Positions 1 to 8,628 of a stretch of DNA of 53,356 nt are shown here, piece by piece. The stretch's first letter is position 1, and every line of letters starts with the position of its first letter. Under the pieces are notes generated by a model. The model worked only from the letters and a program-made list of their open reading frames with translations. It was not told the DNA's origin and did no database searches. Made by a program: the position numbers and the translations under genes. Source of the DNA: Vibrio ruber DSM 16370 (GTDB lineage: Bacteria > Pseudomonadota > Gammaproteobacteria > Enterobacterales > Vibrionaceae); assembly GCF_900163965.1 (NCBI RefSeq), contig NZ_FULE01000004.1, positions 1-53,356 of the forward strand, in the 5' to 3' direction.

Positions 1-224
1 ATCAACTCAGTTTTACCAGTTGTTCCATGGCAATCACTCAGTTTTTTGCAACTTTACCGCTGACAAGTCCAGGTAATATCCCAAAACATTATGAATCCTT
101 ATTGGAACAAATGAGCTACTTTAAGCTTCCACCAAGGCGGGAAGACAGAACTTACCCAAGGTGGGTAAAGCCAAAACCCAGAAAGTATCCACATAAAAAG
201 AACAATGCCAGTCAGCTTAACTGA
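1..224 (+). CDS. IS4-type transposase, C-terminal fragment (cut by window edge)
   Basis: The reading frame is open from position 3 and ends with TGA at 222-224, so what is visible is the last ~74 codons of a longer gene that begins outside the window. The tail is basic and proline-rich (PPRRED, YPRWVKPKPRKYPHKK) and ends in NASQLN, which I recognise as the C-terminal style of IS4-family DDE transposases. The catalytic residues lie upstream and cannot be checked. An internal ATG at 27 is unlikely to be a real start. The stop codon lies inside a perfect hairpin (204-232). Whether the whole element is intact cannot be decided here. Confidence 0.6.
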   Translation, partial: QLSFTSCSMAITQFFATLPLTSPGNIPKHYESLLEQMSYFKLPPRREDRTYPRWVKPKPRKYPHKKNNASQLN

Positions 225-232
225 CTGGCATT
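204..232 (+). terminator. Hairpin overlapping the transposase stop codon
   Basis: A perfect 12-bp inverted repeat (AATGCCAGTCAG / CTGACTGGCATT) with a 5-nt loop contains the transposase stop codon. There is no clear T-run, so it may terminate transcription or limit read-through in either direction. It also lies downstream of azoR on the minus strand. Confidence 0.5.
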
Positions 233-275
233 ACGCCATGAGCGCTGTTTCTGCGAGGCAATGAACGCTAGATAA

Positions 276-863
276 TTAAACCGCAATTGCTTTCAATTGG
301 TCTTTTGCGGCTGCAATGCCTTGTGCTGCGGATTCTTCACCCATATTCAGTGCTTCAGCATAAGCAAACTCAACATCAGTCAGGCCGATGAAGCCCAGAA
401 TGGTTTTGAGGTATGGGGTGACATTGTCGGTCGCACTTCCCTGATGAATACCGCCACGTGTGGTAATTACCACGACTTTCTTATTCTCAAGTAAGCCTTG
501 AACACCCGTTTCTGTATATTGGAAAGTAACACCGGCACGCGCAATCAGATCGAACCAGTTTTTTAACTGTGTCGGGATGGTGAAGTTATACATTGGCGCT
601 GCAATCACGATTGTGTCAGCTGCTTTAATCTCAGCAATCAGTTGATCAGAAAGATTGACGACAGCTTGTTGTTCATCACTCAGGTCTTCAGCGGCACGAA
701 GCGCTGTAGCAACCGAGAAATCGAGTACAGGAAGTGGGTTAGCCGCTAGATCACGGAGTGTCACCTGTGCATCACCAAACTTCTCCAGATAAGCATCAAG
801 CAGTTTACTGGATTGAGAATATTCACCAAGAATACTGGATTTCAGAGCAAGAACATGAGACAT
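276..863 (-). CDS. azoR: FMN-dependent NADH-azoreductase
   Basis: A 195-residue flavodoxin-fold protein of the AzoR family, which uses FMN and NADH to reduce azo compounds and quinones in the cytoplasm. The sequence begins [19 protein letters not shown], where the serine-rich loop binds the FMN phosphate. It has the family motif [18 protein letters not shown] around residues 89-106 and a TTRGG loop near 134-138. Length matches the family (about 200). An AAGGA Shine-Dalgarno lies 8-9 nt before the ATG. It is transcribed alone: the next gene on the same strand ends about 215 bp upstream. The family is often linked to thiol or quinone stress, but no regulator site is evident here. Confidence 0.93.
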   Translation of the reverse strand: MSHVLALKSSILGEYSQSSKLLDAYLEKFGDAQVTLRDLAANPLPVLDFSVATALRAAEDLSDEQQAVVNLSDQLIAEIKAADTIVIAAPMYNFTIPTQLKNWFDLIARAGVTFQYTETGVQGLLENKKVVVITTRGGIHQGSATDNVTPYLKTILGFIGLTDVEFAYAEALNMGEESAAQGIAAAKDQLKAIAV

Positions 864-1079
864 AATAAATTCCTTGTTTAGTTGGAAATATGTGAACTGT
901 AAACAGAAAAATATTTTAGTGCTCAGAGAAAGATAAAGAAGTAGGAATATTTGCTGAACCTATTCGAAAATATTGAATTGATATACTGTCGATCATAGGT
1001 GATGAATTGCTACTCAAAGTGAGTCACCCCGCTGAGCGAGGTGACAGTCAACACAATAGCTGATGTGTTGAGTGAGGGG

Positions 1080-2384
1080 TTAAAGCTTTTCGTTTAACTC
1101 ACTGACAGAACGGGAAATATTCTCTGCACCCAGATAAATTTCATCGATTACCGTTGCAACCTGAGATATTTTGTCCATGCCCTCACCGGCAATCTGATTG
1201 ACTTCAGACATGGCCGAGGTTGCCGAAAGCATCAGTTGATGGGTTTCATTGACAACGTTGGCGATTTCTTCCGTGGATTGAGCCGTCCGGGATGCGAGTT
1301 TACGAACCTCATCGGCAACCACGGCAAACCCCCGTCCTTGTTCACCGGCACGAGCCGCTTCAATGGCTGCATTCAATGCGAGGAGGTTAGTCTGTTCGGC
1401 AATTCCTCGGATGGTATCGACTATCTCTTCGATATTTTTGGATTTATCATTCAGTGACTGGATTTTTTCTGAGGTTTCCTGAACCTGACTGGTAATCTTC
1501 TTCGAGACTTCGACTGCTTCATCCAGTTGACTTGCGCCTTGTTTTGCGATTTGAGAAGTCTCCACGGCGGTACTGAAGGCTAAATCGGTGGACTCGGCAA
1601 TCGCAATATTCCGTTTTTCCTGCTGGGTAATATCCGATGCAAACTTGATGACTTTTGTCACTTTGCCATTAGCGTTAAGTATCGGATTATAAGTCGCCTC
1701 GAGCCAGACATGTTCTCCATGACTTGAAATGCGGAGAAACTTACCGGATTTAAACTGACCTCGTCCCAGCTCTTGCCAGAAATTTGGGTTATTGCGGATA
1801 AAAGCCTCATCACAGAAAATTCGGTGATGTTTGCCTTTAAGCTGCTCTTGGGTATATCCCATTGTCTGCATAAAATTTTTATTCGCGCTGATAATATGGC
1901 CGTCAGGTTCAAACTCAATAATTGCCAACGAGCGGTTTAACGCATCCAGAATATTTTCTCTGGTTTTACTCTGTTCATATTTATCTGTGACGTCATTGGC
2001 GATTTTCATGATCCGAACCACTTTATTATCAATGACGATCGGAAAGTAGGTTGCCTCTAGCCAGACATTCTCTCCGCTTTTACTCTTTCGTCTGAATGTA
2101 CCATGTTGTGATTGGCCGGCGGCCAGCTCCCTCCAAAACTTAGTATATTCCTGACTGCGACTGTAATCATCAAAACAGAGCATAGAATGATGTTTGCCAA
2201 GGACTTCTTCTCGTTTGTAGCCTAACGTATCCAAAAAAATGTCATTGATATTGATTAGCTTACCGTCAATATCGAATTCAACCACAGCAACATGTCTTTC
2301 AATCGATGTTGTTGTGCCTTGTAAGGTATGTAATTGTTGTTGTGTTTTTTGTAAATCAGATTTTAATTGTCGGCTCATAAACAT
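1080..2384 (-). CDS. Soluble methyl-accepting chemotaxis protein with two PAS domains
   Basis: A 434-residue protein with no membrane segment. A short N-terminal helix (about 5-28) is followed by PAS1 (about 30-138) and PAS2 (about 150-258), each ending in a PAC-like segment ([29 protein letters not shown]), then a cytoplasmic signalling domain from about 270. The conserved hairpin tip that contacts CheA/CheW ([19 protein letters not shown]) lies at about 330-348. The layout resembles cytosolic PAS-PAS receptors such as BdlA-type proteins, which sense redox or metabolic state and link to biofilm dispersal; that role is inference. The two PAS domains are similar enough to suggest internal duplication. 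An AAGGA lies 8 nt before the chosen ATG. A c-di-GMP phosphodiesterase gene is divergent on the other side of a 560-bp gap. Confidence 0.9.
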   Translation of the reverse strand: MFMSRQLKSDLQKTQQQLHTLQGTTTSIERHVAVVEFDIDGKLININDIFLDTLGYKREEVLGKHHSMLCFDDYSRSQEYTKFWRELAAGQSQHGTFRRKSKSGENVWLEATYFPIVIDNKVVRIMKIANDVTDKYEQSKTRENILDALNRSLAIIEFEPDGHIISANKNFMQTMGYTQEQLKGKHHRIFCDEAFIRNNPNFWQELGRGQFKSGKFLRISSHGEHVWLEATYNPILNANGKVTKVIKFASDITQQEKRNIAIAESTDLAFSTAVETSQIAKQGASQLDEAVEVSKKITSQVQETSEKIQSLNDKSKNIEEIVDTIRGIAEQTNLLALNAAIEAARAGEQGRGFAVVADEVRKLASRTAQSTEEIANVVNETHQLMLSATSAMSEVNQIAGEGMDKISQVATVIDEIYLGAENISRSVSELNEKL

Positions 2385-2748
2385 GAGAAAAATCCTTAAT
2401 GATCATGGATTAAAAATGTAGCAAGGTGTTCAGTCACACAATGTTGTCACTGATATGAATAATTATAGAAGCTATGAGTGGGAGTATGGTTATAAATGAA
2501 AATTATATATTCAATATAAAATGTCTATCACTTCATCTCATTGTATTTTAAAGCTATGTAGCACTCAATAAACAAACGCAAAATCGATGAAAAGGGTTAC
2601 ATAGCGACAGGATAGCAGCACAAAAAGGTGTTTGGAATCATTAATTTTTGATTAATATCAGAAATATAGATTAGATGTTAGCTTCTGATTTGAACATCCT
2701 TTATATTCAGGCACTAGAAATTTTTTCTAATTCTGTTGGCAATGGATA

Positions 2749-2780
2749 TACCATTCCGTCAATATACTGACGGTTCGGTA
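2749..2780. other. Imperfect dyad in the 560-bp gap between receptor and EAL genes
   Basis: The gap 2385-2950 has no convincing gene and is AT-rich. It holds one notable dyad: TACC-att-CCGTCA-atatac-TGACGG-ttc-GGTA, about 170 bp before the EAL gene. The symmetric arms with a small internal bulge could be a protein-binding site or an RNA hairpin. No T-run follows, so it is not an obvious terminator. Confidence 0.35.
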
Positions 2781-2950
2781 ACATTCAAATCACATTCTCA
2801 TGAAACAGGTAATCTAATTGATCATAAAATATATGCATATATCATACTTATCAGTTAGTTAATTAAATCGCATAAGTAAAGAGACTTGTGAAAGCGCTCA
2901 GAGCAGGTTAGGGTTAAAGTGAGAATATTTTTTGACGCAGGCGATAATTG

Positions 2951-3721
2951 ATGAAAACAACGTCCTCAGAACATCTGCTGCATTGCTGTTCATCTCATCG
3001 TGAAGAACGCATGGGATACTTTTTAACGGCATTTCAACCGATTGTGGATTGTCAGAAAAATGTGATTGTTGGCTATGAAGCTCTGGTACGGGGTCAAAAT
3101 GAAGAAGATGCCGATACAGTCATTGCTTCAGTAAAAAAAGATAGTCGCTACGCATTTGACCAAATGTGTCGGGTCAGGGCAATTGAAAATGCATCACGTC
3201 TTGGCTTGGAGCTGCTATTGAGCATTAATTTTCTACCCAATGCCATCTTACATCCAGAGCAGTGTTTACAAGCCACTCTGGCAGTCGCGGATCGATTTAG
3301 ATTTCCGACCGAGAATATCATTTTTGAATTTACGGAAGTTGAAGCGATTGAAGATGTCAGCGGAATGCTTGAAATCATCCGGACTTATCAGAATTTAGGT
3401 TTTAAAACTGCGATCGATGATTTCGGCTCCGGTTACTCGGGATTGGGGTTGCTTGCTGATCTCCAAACCGACATTGTCAAACTGGATATGTCATTGATTC
3501 GGCACATTCATCAAGACCCGGTTCGCCAGTGTATTTTGAAGCATTCGCTCAATATGATGAATGAACTGAATATTGATGTAATCGCTGAAGGGATTGAGTC
3601 AAAAGAAGAAATGCTTTGGTTAAAACGTGCGGGGATCCGTTTTATGCAAGGCTTTTATTTTGCAGCACCGGAAATCAATCGGCTGCCTTTAGTTGATTCT
3701 CAGGTTTTTGTTGGTGAATAA
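2951..3721 (+). CDS. EAL-domain cyclic-di-GMP phosphodiesterase
   Basis: A 256-residue protein that is almost entirely one EAL domain, predicted to hydrolyse c-di-GMP to pGpG in the cytoplasm. All catalytic or metal-binding signatures are present: EAL at 43-45, Asn93 in SINFLPN, FEFTE at 125-129, DDFGSG at 156-161, KLD at 177-179, AEGIE at 212-216 and Gln233 in QGFYFA. It is therefore likely active rather than a degenerate EAL. No GGDEF, PAS or membrane segment is attached, so any sensory input must come from a partner. The ATG at 2951 is preferred over the TTG just before it. The Shine-Dalgarno is weak. A strong hairpin follows the stop codon. Confidence 0.9.
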   Translation: MKTTSSEHLLHCCSSHREERMGYFLTAFQPIVDCQKNVIVGYEALVRGQNEEDADTVIASVKKDSRYAFDQMCRVRAIENASRLGLELLLSINFLPNAILHPEQCLQATLAVADRFRFPTENIIFEFTEVEAIEDVSGMLEIIRTYQNLGFKTAIDDFGSGYSGLGLLADLQTDIVKLDMSLIRHIHQDPVRQCILKHSLNMMNELNIDVIAEGIESKEEMLWLKRAGIRFMQGFYFAAPEINRLPLVDSQVFVGE

Positions 3722-3736
3722 CAGCACAATCGAAAC

Positions 3737-3767
3737 ACGGCAGGTACGATACGATTGTACCTGCCGT
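3737..3767. terminator. Bidirectional terminator between EAL gene and the convergent hypothetical
   Basis: A perfect 11-bp inverted repeat (ACGGCAGGTAC / GTACCTGCCGT) with a 9-nt loop lies in the short space between two convergent stop codons. Only a short T stretch follows on the plus side. Confidence 0.75.
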
Positions 3768-3777
3768 TTGAGAGCGC

Positions 3778-4218
3778 TTAATTCGATTGAAATACTTCAA
3801 TAAACTCACGCTTGAGAATAGGATCCCGGCGCGCTTTTTTCAGTTGTTTGATCATATCTTTCACACATTGGAACAACACTTGATCCAGCATCTGTGCCCG
3901 ATAATCTTCTTTGGCTTGGTCATCCATCGAAGCCGGTAAATCCATCCCAGCAATGCCTTCCATGGTTTCAATACCGGCAAACGCCTGACTCACTGATACC
4001 AGTGCATGAAATTGTTCAAAATTATCTAAAATATTTTGCGCACTGGCCGGCAGACTATTCCATTCTTCTCTGACGGCTTCTTCCGAGACTTCATGGATCG
4101 AAGCGATCATTGTAAACATTTCCTGAGGAACATCATCAAATAAAATGACCTGACGTAGTTCAGGAGACAAGTCATCAAGCTGAATCTGAGGTTCTTGATT
4201 TTGTGTCGTATCAGACAT
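3778..4218 (-). CDS. Conserved hypothetical acidic protein
   Basis: A 146-residue acidic, mostly helical protein with no signal peptide, membrane segment or recognised motif. The N-terminus is rich in D, Q and E, and the C-terminus becomes basic (QLKKARRDPILKREF). The ATG at 4218 is chosen because GATGAG lies about 8 nt upstream. A GTG three codons earlier is the alternative. It is a single gene, convergent with the EAL gene. I do not recognise the family. Base composition and codon use look like the neighbours, so I take it as a real gene. Confidence 0.65.
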   Translation of the reverse strand: MSDTTQNQEPQIQLDDLSPELRQVILFDDVPQEMFTMIASIHEVSEEAVREEWNSLPASAQNILDNFEQFHALVSVSQAFAGIETMEGIAGMDLPASMDDQAKEDYRAQMLDQVLFQCVKDMIKQLKKARRDPILKREFIEVFQSN

Positions 4219-4350
4219 AAAGGGCACTCATCGGGTTAAAAACTCCATGCTAAAAGGAAGTTTTTGGTTGTCAATTCATTCTGTATGCAGAATGAGACAG
4301 TTGTCAGTATTCTGAGCAGATCGGAGAGGTTTTCGCCTTATTTTTATTGT

Positions 4351-4392
4351 GGACAGGCATTTTTGTAGGGACAGGAAAATGACTGTCCCTAC
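4351..4392. repeat. GGACAG-type repeat with perfect hairpin
   Basis: One GGACAGGCA copy at 4351-4359 is followed by a perfect 10-bp inverted repeat, GTAGGGACAG / CTGTCCCTAC (4365-4374 and 4383-4392), with an 8-nt loop. The arms are the core of the dispersed GGACAG motif in opposite orientations. It lies just past the 3' end of the arabinanase gene and may double as its terminator. Confidence 0.7.
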
Positions 4393-4425
4393 ATGACTTC
4401 CCTACATGAGTGTGTTGAAGCCGGG

Positions 4426-5418
4426 TTACTCAACCAGTTCGGTTGTATTGGTATTGAGTTCGTCAGGATTGACGACCGGCCAGCCGTTTTCCCAGTTAAC
4501 TTTTAGAATTCGTAACTTCTGTACACCGTTATCTGCCGTTTCGTAGGCGTGGAGCACGATGTAATCCTGATGATCGAAGGTATAAATCGAATTGTGGCCA
4601 AGTGCTGCCCAGTCCTGATTACCTTCAAGAACCAAAGAACCGCCACCGTTTAACATTGAGACCCCATTTTTATCGTAATAGGGGCCTTGTACACTCTGGC
4701 TGCGTCCAACCATCACTTTATAAGTGCTGTTCACGCCACGGCAGCAAAAATCGAATGAAACGAACAAATAGTAGTAGCCATCTTTTTTAAAGATAAAGGG
4801 GGCTTCAACCGGGTTATCTGTCACACCGGGACGGGAAGCAATATCAAACCACGCTTGTGGCTGTGCGAGGCTCTTCATGTCTGGGTTGAGTTTGACCAGT
4901 TTCAGACCGCTCCAGAATGATCCAAAACTCATCCAGATATTGCCATTGTCATCTTCGACAATAGCCGGGTCAATGGCGTTCCAGTTATCGCGATCCGGTA
5001 CCGACTGGATTACGATGCCCTGATCTTGCCAGTGATAATCCGGTGAATCAGGATTGAGTGTTTGGTTGACAGTGACACCGATAGCTGACGTATTTTTGCC
5101 GAATGCTGACACCGAATAATAAAGATAAAACTTGCCATTTTTCTCGTAGATCTCCGGAGCCCAGAGGTGACCATTAAATTCCGGGGCGACGGATCTTGCC
5201 CATGTCGGCTCAGTGCTAAAGACACGATCAGCGTATTTCCAGTGAACTTTGTCAGTGGATGAGTACATTGTGATACCCGGTCCGGTACTGAATACATAGT
5301 AAATACCGTTTTCGCGCGCCATTACCGGGTCATGCACTTCGACCTGAGCAGCATATATGTTTGATAGCATTCCCAAACTAAGCAGTATTGAAATAAACGC
5401 CTGTATTATCCTTCTCAT
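4426..5418 (-). CDS. Secreted endo-1,5-alpha-L-arabinanase, glycoside hydrolase family 43
   Basis: A 330-residue protein with a Sec signal peptide (about 1-24, ending IYAA). It has the five-bladed beta-propeller layout of GH43 arabinanases, which cleave alpha-1,5-linked arabinan from plant or algal cell walls. The expected acidic triad is visible: Asp30 in VHDPV (base), Asp150 in NAIDPAI (pKa modulator) and Glu205 in VEAPFIF (acid). Length fits a single catalytic module without a carbohydrate-binding domain. AAGGA lies 6 nt before the ATG. There are no arabinose transport or catabolic genes nearby, so it is an isolated polysaccharidase, bordered on both sides by GGACAG repeats, which fits acquisition as a single gene (inference). 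Confidence 0.9.
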   Translation of the reverse strand: MRRIIQAFISILLSLGMLSNIYAAQVEVHDPVMARENGIYYVFSTGPGITMYSSTDKVHWKYADRVFSTEPTWARSVAPEFNGHLWAPEIYEKNGKFYLYYSVSAFGKNTSAIGVTVNQTLNPDSPDYHWQDQGIVIQSVPDRDNWNAIDPAIVEDDNGNIWMSFGSFWSGLKLVKLNPDMKSLAQPQAWFDIASRPGVTDNPVEAPFIFKKDGYYYLFVSFDFCCRGVNSTYKVMVGRSQSVQGPYYDKNGVSMLNGGGSLVLEGNQDWAALGHNSIYTFDHQDYIVLHAYETADNGVQKLRILKVNWENGWPVVNPDELNTNTTELVE

Positions 5419-5494
5419 AGTGATCCTTTGGAGTGAGTTATTGGAATATCAATATTATATGAATGATGTTTTATATTTATTGAGATCAGTCTAG

Positions 5495-5574
5495 TTATAA
5501 GGACAGACACTTGAAGCCAGACGTAAACATCGACACAGCGGACACTTCAAGTTTTTTATAAGGACAGTCATTCA
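5495..5574 (+). repeat. GGACAG motif copies (three) before the first small secreted protein
   Basis: Copies are TTATAAGGACAGACACTTGA (5495-5514), a degenerate GCGGACACTTCAAG (5538-5551) and TATAAGGACAGTCATTC (5557-5573). The first two are followed by CTTGAAG or CTTCAAG. They sit in the intergenic space before the small secreted protein gene at 5643. Confidence 0.75.
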
Positions 5575-5642
5575 ACAGAATAGGTGATATGATGTATAGC
5601 TATCTCATTCTCCATATATTTGATGATAAGGACTGATGTTCT

Positions 5643-5966
5643 ATGTATAAGAAAATTTTGATGGGTAGTGCTTTGTTTTTGACGATATCTGCGAATGCCG
5701 CAAATTATTCACAAGATACGGGTATTGTGAGTAACGTTTTTGTCACCCCATCTGGAGCGATTGCTTTGAAATTGAGTCAGGGATATCCCAATGCGGTGAG
5801 TTCCGGTCAATGTACTAAAAGTAATGGTTGGGCGGGTGTATCGAACGCAGATGGTGCATTTAAGTCGGTTATTCTGGCAGCAAAAACCGCAGGACAAAAA
5901 CTCACTGTGACAATTAATGGATGTGAAGGGAATTGGTTTAAAGTTCAGGATATATACTGGCAATAA
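5643..5966 (+). CDS. Small secreted two-cysteine protein
   Basis: A 107-residue protein with a clear signal peptide (MYKKILMGSALFLTISANA, cleavage near 19-20) and a mature part of about 87 residues rich in beta-forming residues. It has exactly two cysteines (57 and 94), likely disulfide-bonded in the periplasm or outside. The core pattern is a Cys followed by a Trp, then a helix-like KSVILAAKTAGQK, then TVTINGC and a final strand. The protein at 8114 has the same plan, and I regard them as diverged members of one family. AAGGA lies about 10 nt before the ATG. The function is unknown. A fold like small secreted B-subunit or DUF5992-type proteins is possible but not established. Confidence 0.8.
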   Translation: MYKKILMGSALFLTISANAANYSQDTGIVSNVFVTPSGAIALKLSQGYPNAVSSGQCTKSNGWAGVSNADGAFKSVILAAKTAGQKLTVTINGCEGNWFKVQDIYWQ

Positions 5967-6002
5967 TTTTCTGTATGAATGATGTGTGTCATGGTCAAGG
6001 TT

Positions 6003-6018
6003 ATAAGGACAGACACTT
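6003..6018 (+). repeat. GGACAG motif copy
   Basis: ATAAGGACAGACACTT lies between the small secreted protein gene and the terminator of the convergent GNAT-nitrilase gene. Confidence 0.75.
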
Positions 6019-6030
6019 TAAACCAATAAG

Positions 6031-6055
6031 AAAAAGGAGGTTTCCCTCCTTTTTT
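6031..6055. terminator. Strong bidirectional terminator
   Basis: A perfect 10-bp stem AAAAAGGAGG / CCTCCTTTTT with a TTTC loop and an A-run/T-run on either side serves both convergent genes. Confidence 0.9.
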
Positions 6056-6057
6056 AA

Positions 6058-7596
6058 CTATTTACCTGATTTCGGTTGCGTAAACCCACCGTAAACATCA
6101 AGACGGCGGTGACGTAAGTTAGTGACTGAACCTTCAGTATTTAGCTGTTTCAGTTTATCCAGATCAACATCGGCAAAAATGATCATTTCTGTGTTCGGGC
6201 TTGCTTCTGCGATAGTTGCATCGTGCGGGAAGAAGATATCGGATGGTGAAAATACCGCAGATTGTGCGTATTGAATATCCACGTTATCCACACGGGGCAA
6301 GTTACCGACACTGCCACCGATTGCAACATAACACTCATTTTCAATCGCCCGGGCTTGTGAACAGAGGCGAACGCGTTGATAGCCATTTTTGGTGTCAGTC
6401 CAAAACGGCACAAACATAATTTGTACATCCTTTTCTGCCATCATTCGTCCAAGTTCCGGGAACTCACTATCGTAACAGATGAGAATGCCAACACGTCCCG
6501 CATCAGTTTCAAATACACCGATTTCATTACCCCCATCGATGACCCAGTCGCGTTGTTCATGCGGAGTAATATGAACCTTCAATTGTTCATCAATCATACC
6601 GTCACGATGAAGCAAATAAGAGATATTGTACAATTTACCATCTCGCTCCTCGGGCATACTACCAGCAATAATATTGATGTTGTATGTGATGGCAAGTTCA
6701 GAAAAGCGCTGTTTAATTGCTTCACTAAACGATGCAAGGTAACGAATGGCTTCGACTGAATTTTGATCGTGCTGAAGACCCATCAATGGTGCATTGAAAA
6801 ACTCAGGAAAGAGTGCAAAGTCGGCTTTATAGTTTGATAATGAGCTGATAAAGAATTCAGATTGTTCGAGTAAATCTTCCAGACTCGTGACCTGACGCAT
6901 TTGCCATTGGACGATACCAATACGAACAAGCGTTTTATCGAGTTCATGAATGGATGACTGGTCTTCTTCATAAAAGAAGTTATCCCATTCAAGGAGTGTC
7001 GCATAGCCCTGAGATTTATCATCCTCGGGCAAATAGTGGCGCATAATCCGTTTAACATCAAAGTCATTGGCGAGCTGGAAGGAGAGGATCGGGTCGTGAA
7101 TGGTTTTTCGTTTAACCTGCTCAATATATTCGGTGACTCTCATCTCATCAGAGTATTTGTGGTAACCCGTGATTCTGCCCCCGGTCAGAATCGCTTTGAG
7201 GTTTTCACTCTGACAAAGCTCTTTGCGCGCATGATATAAACGTCGGCCTAAACGCATACCGCGATAGTCAGGATGGACGAAAACATCGAGCCCATACATT
7301 GCATCACCGTGTGGGTTGTGTTGAATCACGTCGTTTTTATCAACAATGTCTGTGTAAACATGGGGGAGTGAGTAACGGTTGTAATCAACTTTTATGGTTA
7401 ACGCTGCGGCAACAATCTTACCGTTGTCTTCAATACAGATCTGCCCGTCTGGAAATTGGCGGATAAGATCCATGATGGTCATTTTTGGCCATGCTCCCCC
7501 GACATCTGGAAAGACGAGATCCATGAGCGCTGCGAGCTCATCGTAATCACTCTTTTCAATCACACGCAGTGTCAATCGCGGGTTGGACGTTTTCAT
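6058..7596 (-). CDS. Bifunctional GNAT acetyltransferase / carbon-nitrogen hydrolase (nitrilase superfamily)
   Basis: A 512-residue fusion. Residues about 8-165 form a GNAT domain with an acetyl-CoA loop (YRGMRLGRRLY, 111-121). Residues about 222-505 form a nitrilase-superfamily amidohydrolase with the full Glu-Lys-Cys triad: Glu265 in FPEFF, Lys340 in LKVHITPHE and Cys374 in LICYDSEFP. The nitrilase half belongs to the amidase type acting on C-N bonds; the substrate is unknown. This two-domain order is a known but uncharacterised architecture. The fusion suggests an amine is released or handed between sites, which is inference. AGAGGT lies 6 nt before the ATG. The gene stands alone between repeat-rich spacers and has a strong terminator. 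Confidence 0.9.
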   Translation of the reverse strand: MKTSNPRLTLRVIEKSDYDELAALMDLVFPDVGGAWPKMTIMDLIRQFPDGQICIEDNGKIVAAALTIKVDYNRYSLPHVYTDIVDKNDVIQHNPHGDAMYGLDVFVHPDYRGMRLGRRLYHARKELCQSENLKAILTGGRITGYHKYSDEMRVTEYIEQVKRKTIHDPILSFQLANDFDVKRIMRHYLPEDDKSQGYATLLEWDNFFYEEDQSSIHELDKTLVRIGIVQWQMRQVTSLEDLLEQSEFFISSLSNYKADFALFPEFFNAPLMGLQHDQNSVEAIRYLASFSEAIKQRFSELAITYNINIIAGSMPEERDGKLYNISYLLHRDGMIDEQLKVHITPHEQRDWVIDGGNEIGVFETDAGRVGILICYDSEFPELGRMMAEKDVQIMFVPFWTDTKNGYQRVRLCSQARAIENECYVAIGGSVGNLPRVDNVDIQYAQSAVFSPSDIFFPHDATIAEASPNTEMIIFADVDLDKLKQLNTEGSVTNLRHRRLDVYGGFTQPKSGK

Positions 7597-7788
7597 AAGT
7601 ACCTCTGGATTCTTTTTATTTGATTATGTGTCGGACTTGCCTAACGTAATTTTACGGTGGGAAATATTTATAAGTGTACCATAAATAACCTAGTAAATGA
7701 GTCGGGTATCGGTTAGGTTTTTGTTATCAATTACTTTACTCATAAAGCACCTGGTATGTCCAACAAAGTTGGAGTGGGGATCAGTTAC

Positions 7789-7953
7789 AAGGACAGACAC
7801 TATTTTAGTCACATCTGTGCCACGTGTGTCAGTTCATATTGAAGCGGTTAAAAATGAACCAGAGTGTTGTTCTTGTTGGTTGAGTTAAGTTATGAGGACA
7901 GGCACTTTCGTTATAGGAAAGCGTTACAGGGAGTGTTATAGGGACAGACACTT
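7789..7953 (+). repeat. Three GGACAG motif copies in the 517-bp gap before the second small secreted protein
   Basis: GGACAGACAC at 7791-7800, GGACAGGCAC at 7896-7905 and GGACAGACAC at 7942-7951, all in plus orientation. Each follows TTACAA, TTATGA or TTATAG and is followed by TATT or TTT(A/C). The gap 7597-8113 holds no convincing gene; a 63-codon frame at 7697-7888 overlaps the repeats and looks spurious. Confidence 0.8.
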
Positions 7954-8113
7954 TATCGAAGTGAGAAGCTCACGTTTAATTGCTGAATTAAATATCAGAA
8001 TTATTGAAACATTCGAAGAGGCTGATACAATTTAAAGTTTCGCGATAACTCCAGAAAAACTTATTTAATCGTTCAGAAGTTATCATTATTTTTGACACTA
8101 TTTAGGAATATCA

Positions 8114-8461
8114 ATGAAAAACTTTTTTCGAAGTTTGATTGTAATGGGAATTGCTCTGAGTGGTTCAATTCAGGCGGCAGAATATCCGGCAGCATTTAAA
8201 ATTAGTTCTATTTTTATGTCGGGTCCGACGAATTTTCACTTTCGGGTTATATCAAATAACCCCGGAGCTTGGCATTGTCACAACGGCCCCAAAAATCCGT
8301 CTTGGTCATATATCAATGAAAATGATCCCGGTAGTAAAGGTATGATGTCCGCATTAATGGCAGCATATGTGGCAAAGAAAACTGTCAAAGTCGTGACTGA
8401 AGGAGTCGATACACCTGTCGGGCATATGTGCCACATTATTGAGTTTCAAATTTCTGAATAA
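8114..8461 (+). CDS. Small secreted two-cysteine protein, second member
   Basis: A 115-residue protein with a signal peptide (MKNFFRSLIVMGIALSGSIQA, cleavage near 21) and a mature domain of about 94 residues with two cysteines (55 and 106). The order of features parallels the protein at 5643: a first strand pair, Cys before a Trp (NPSWSYI), a helix-like GMMSALMAAYVAKK, VKVVTEG, the second Cys and a last strand. Sequence identity is low, so this is homology by pattern only. AGGAATATC precedes the ATG with weak spacing. A terminator hairpin follows. The function is unknown. Both family members have GGACAG repeats immediately upstream. Confidence 0.8.
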   Translation: MKNFFRSLIVMGIALSGSIQAAEYPAAFKISSIFMSGPTNFHFRVISNNPGAWHCHNGPKNPSWSYINENDPGSKGMMSALMAAYVAKKTVKVVTEGVDTPVGHMCHIIEFQISE

Positions 8462-8512
8462 TCTGAATTGCGAAACTTTCTATAAATATTTATCAGATTA
8501 TGAATGAATCAC

Positions 8513-8546
8513 TATCCCGGCATCATCCAATACCGGGATATTTTTA
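8513..8546 (+). terminator. Rho-independent terminator
   Basis: TATCCCGG / CCGGGATA stem with a 12-nt loop followed by TTTTTATT, about 50 nt after the small secreted protein gene. Confidence 0.85.
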
Positions 8547-8628
8547 TTCACATGATTTCAAAAAATAATAAATTGATTAATATAAATCTATCTGGGAAAT
8601 ATCATCTGAATTTTATTATGATATTGAC

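Noticed and set aside
7697..7888. A 63-codon frame in the gap before the second small secreted gene
   Set aside because: It overlaps a repeat copy, has no ribosome site and a composition unlike the neighbours.
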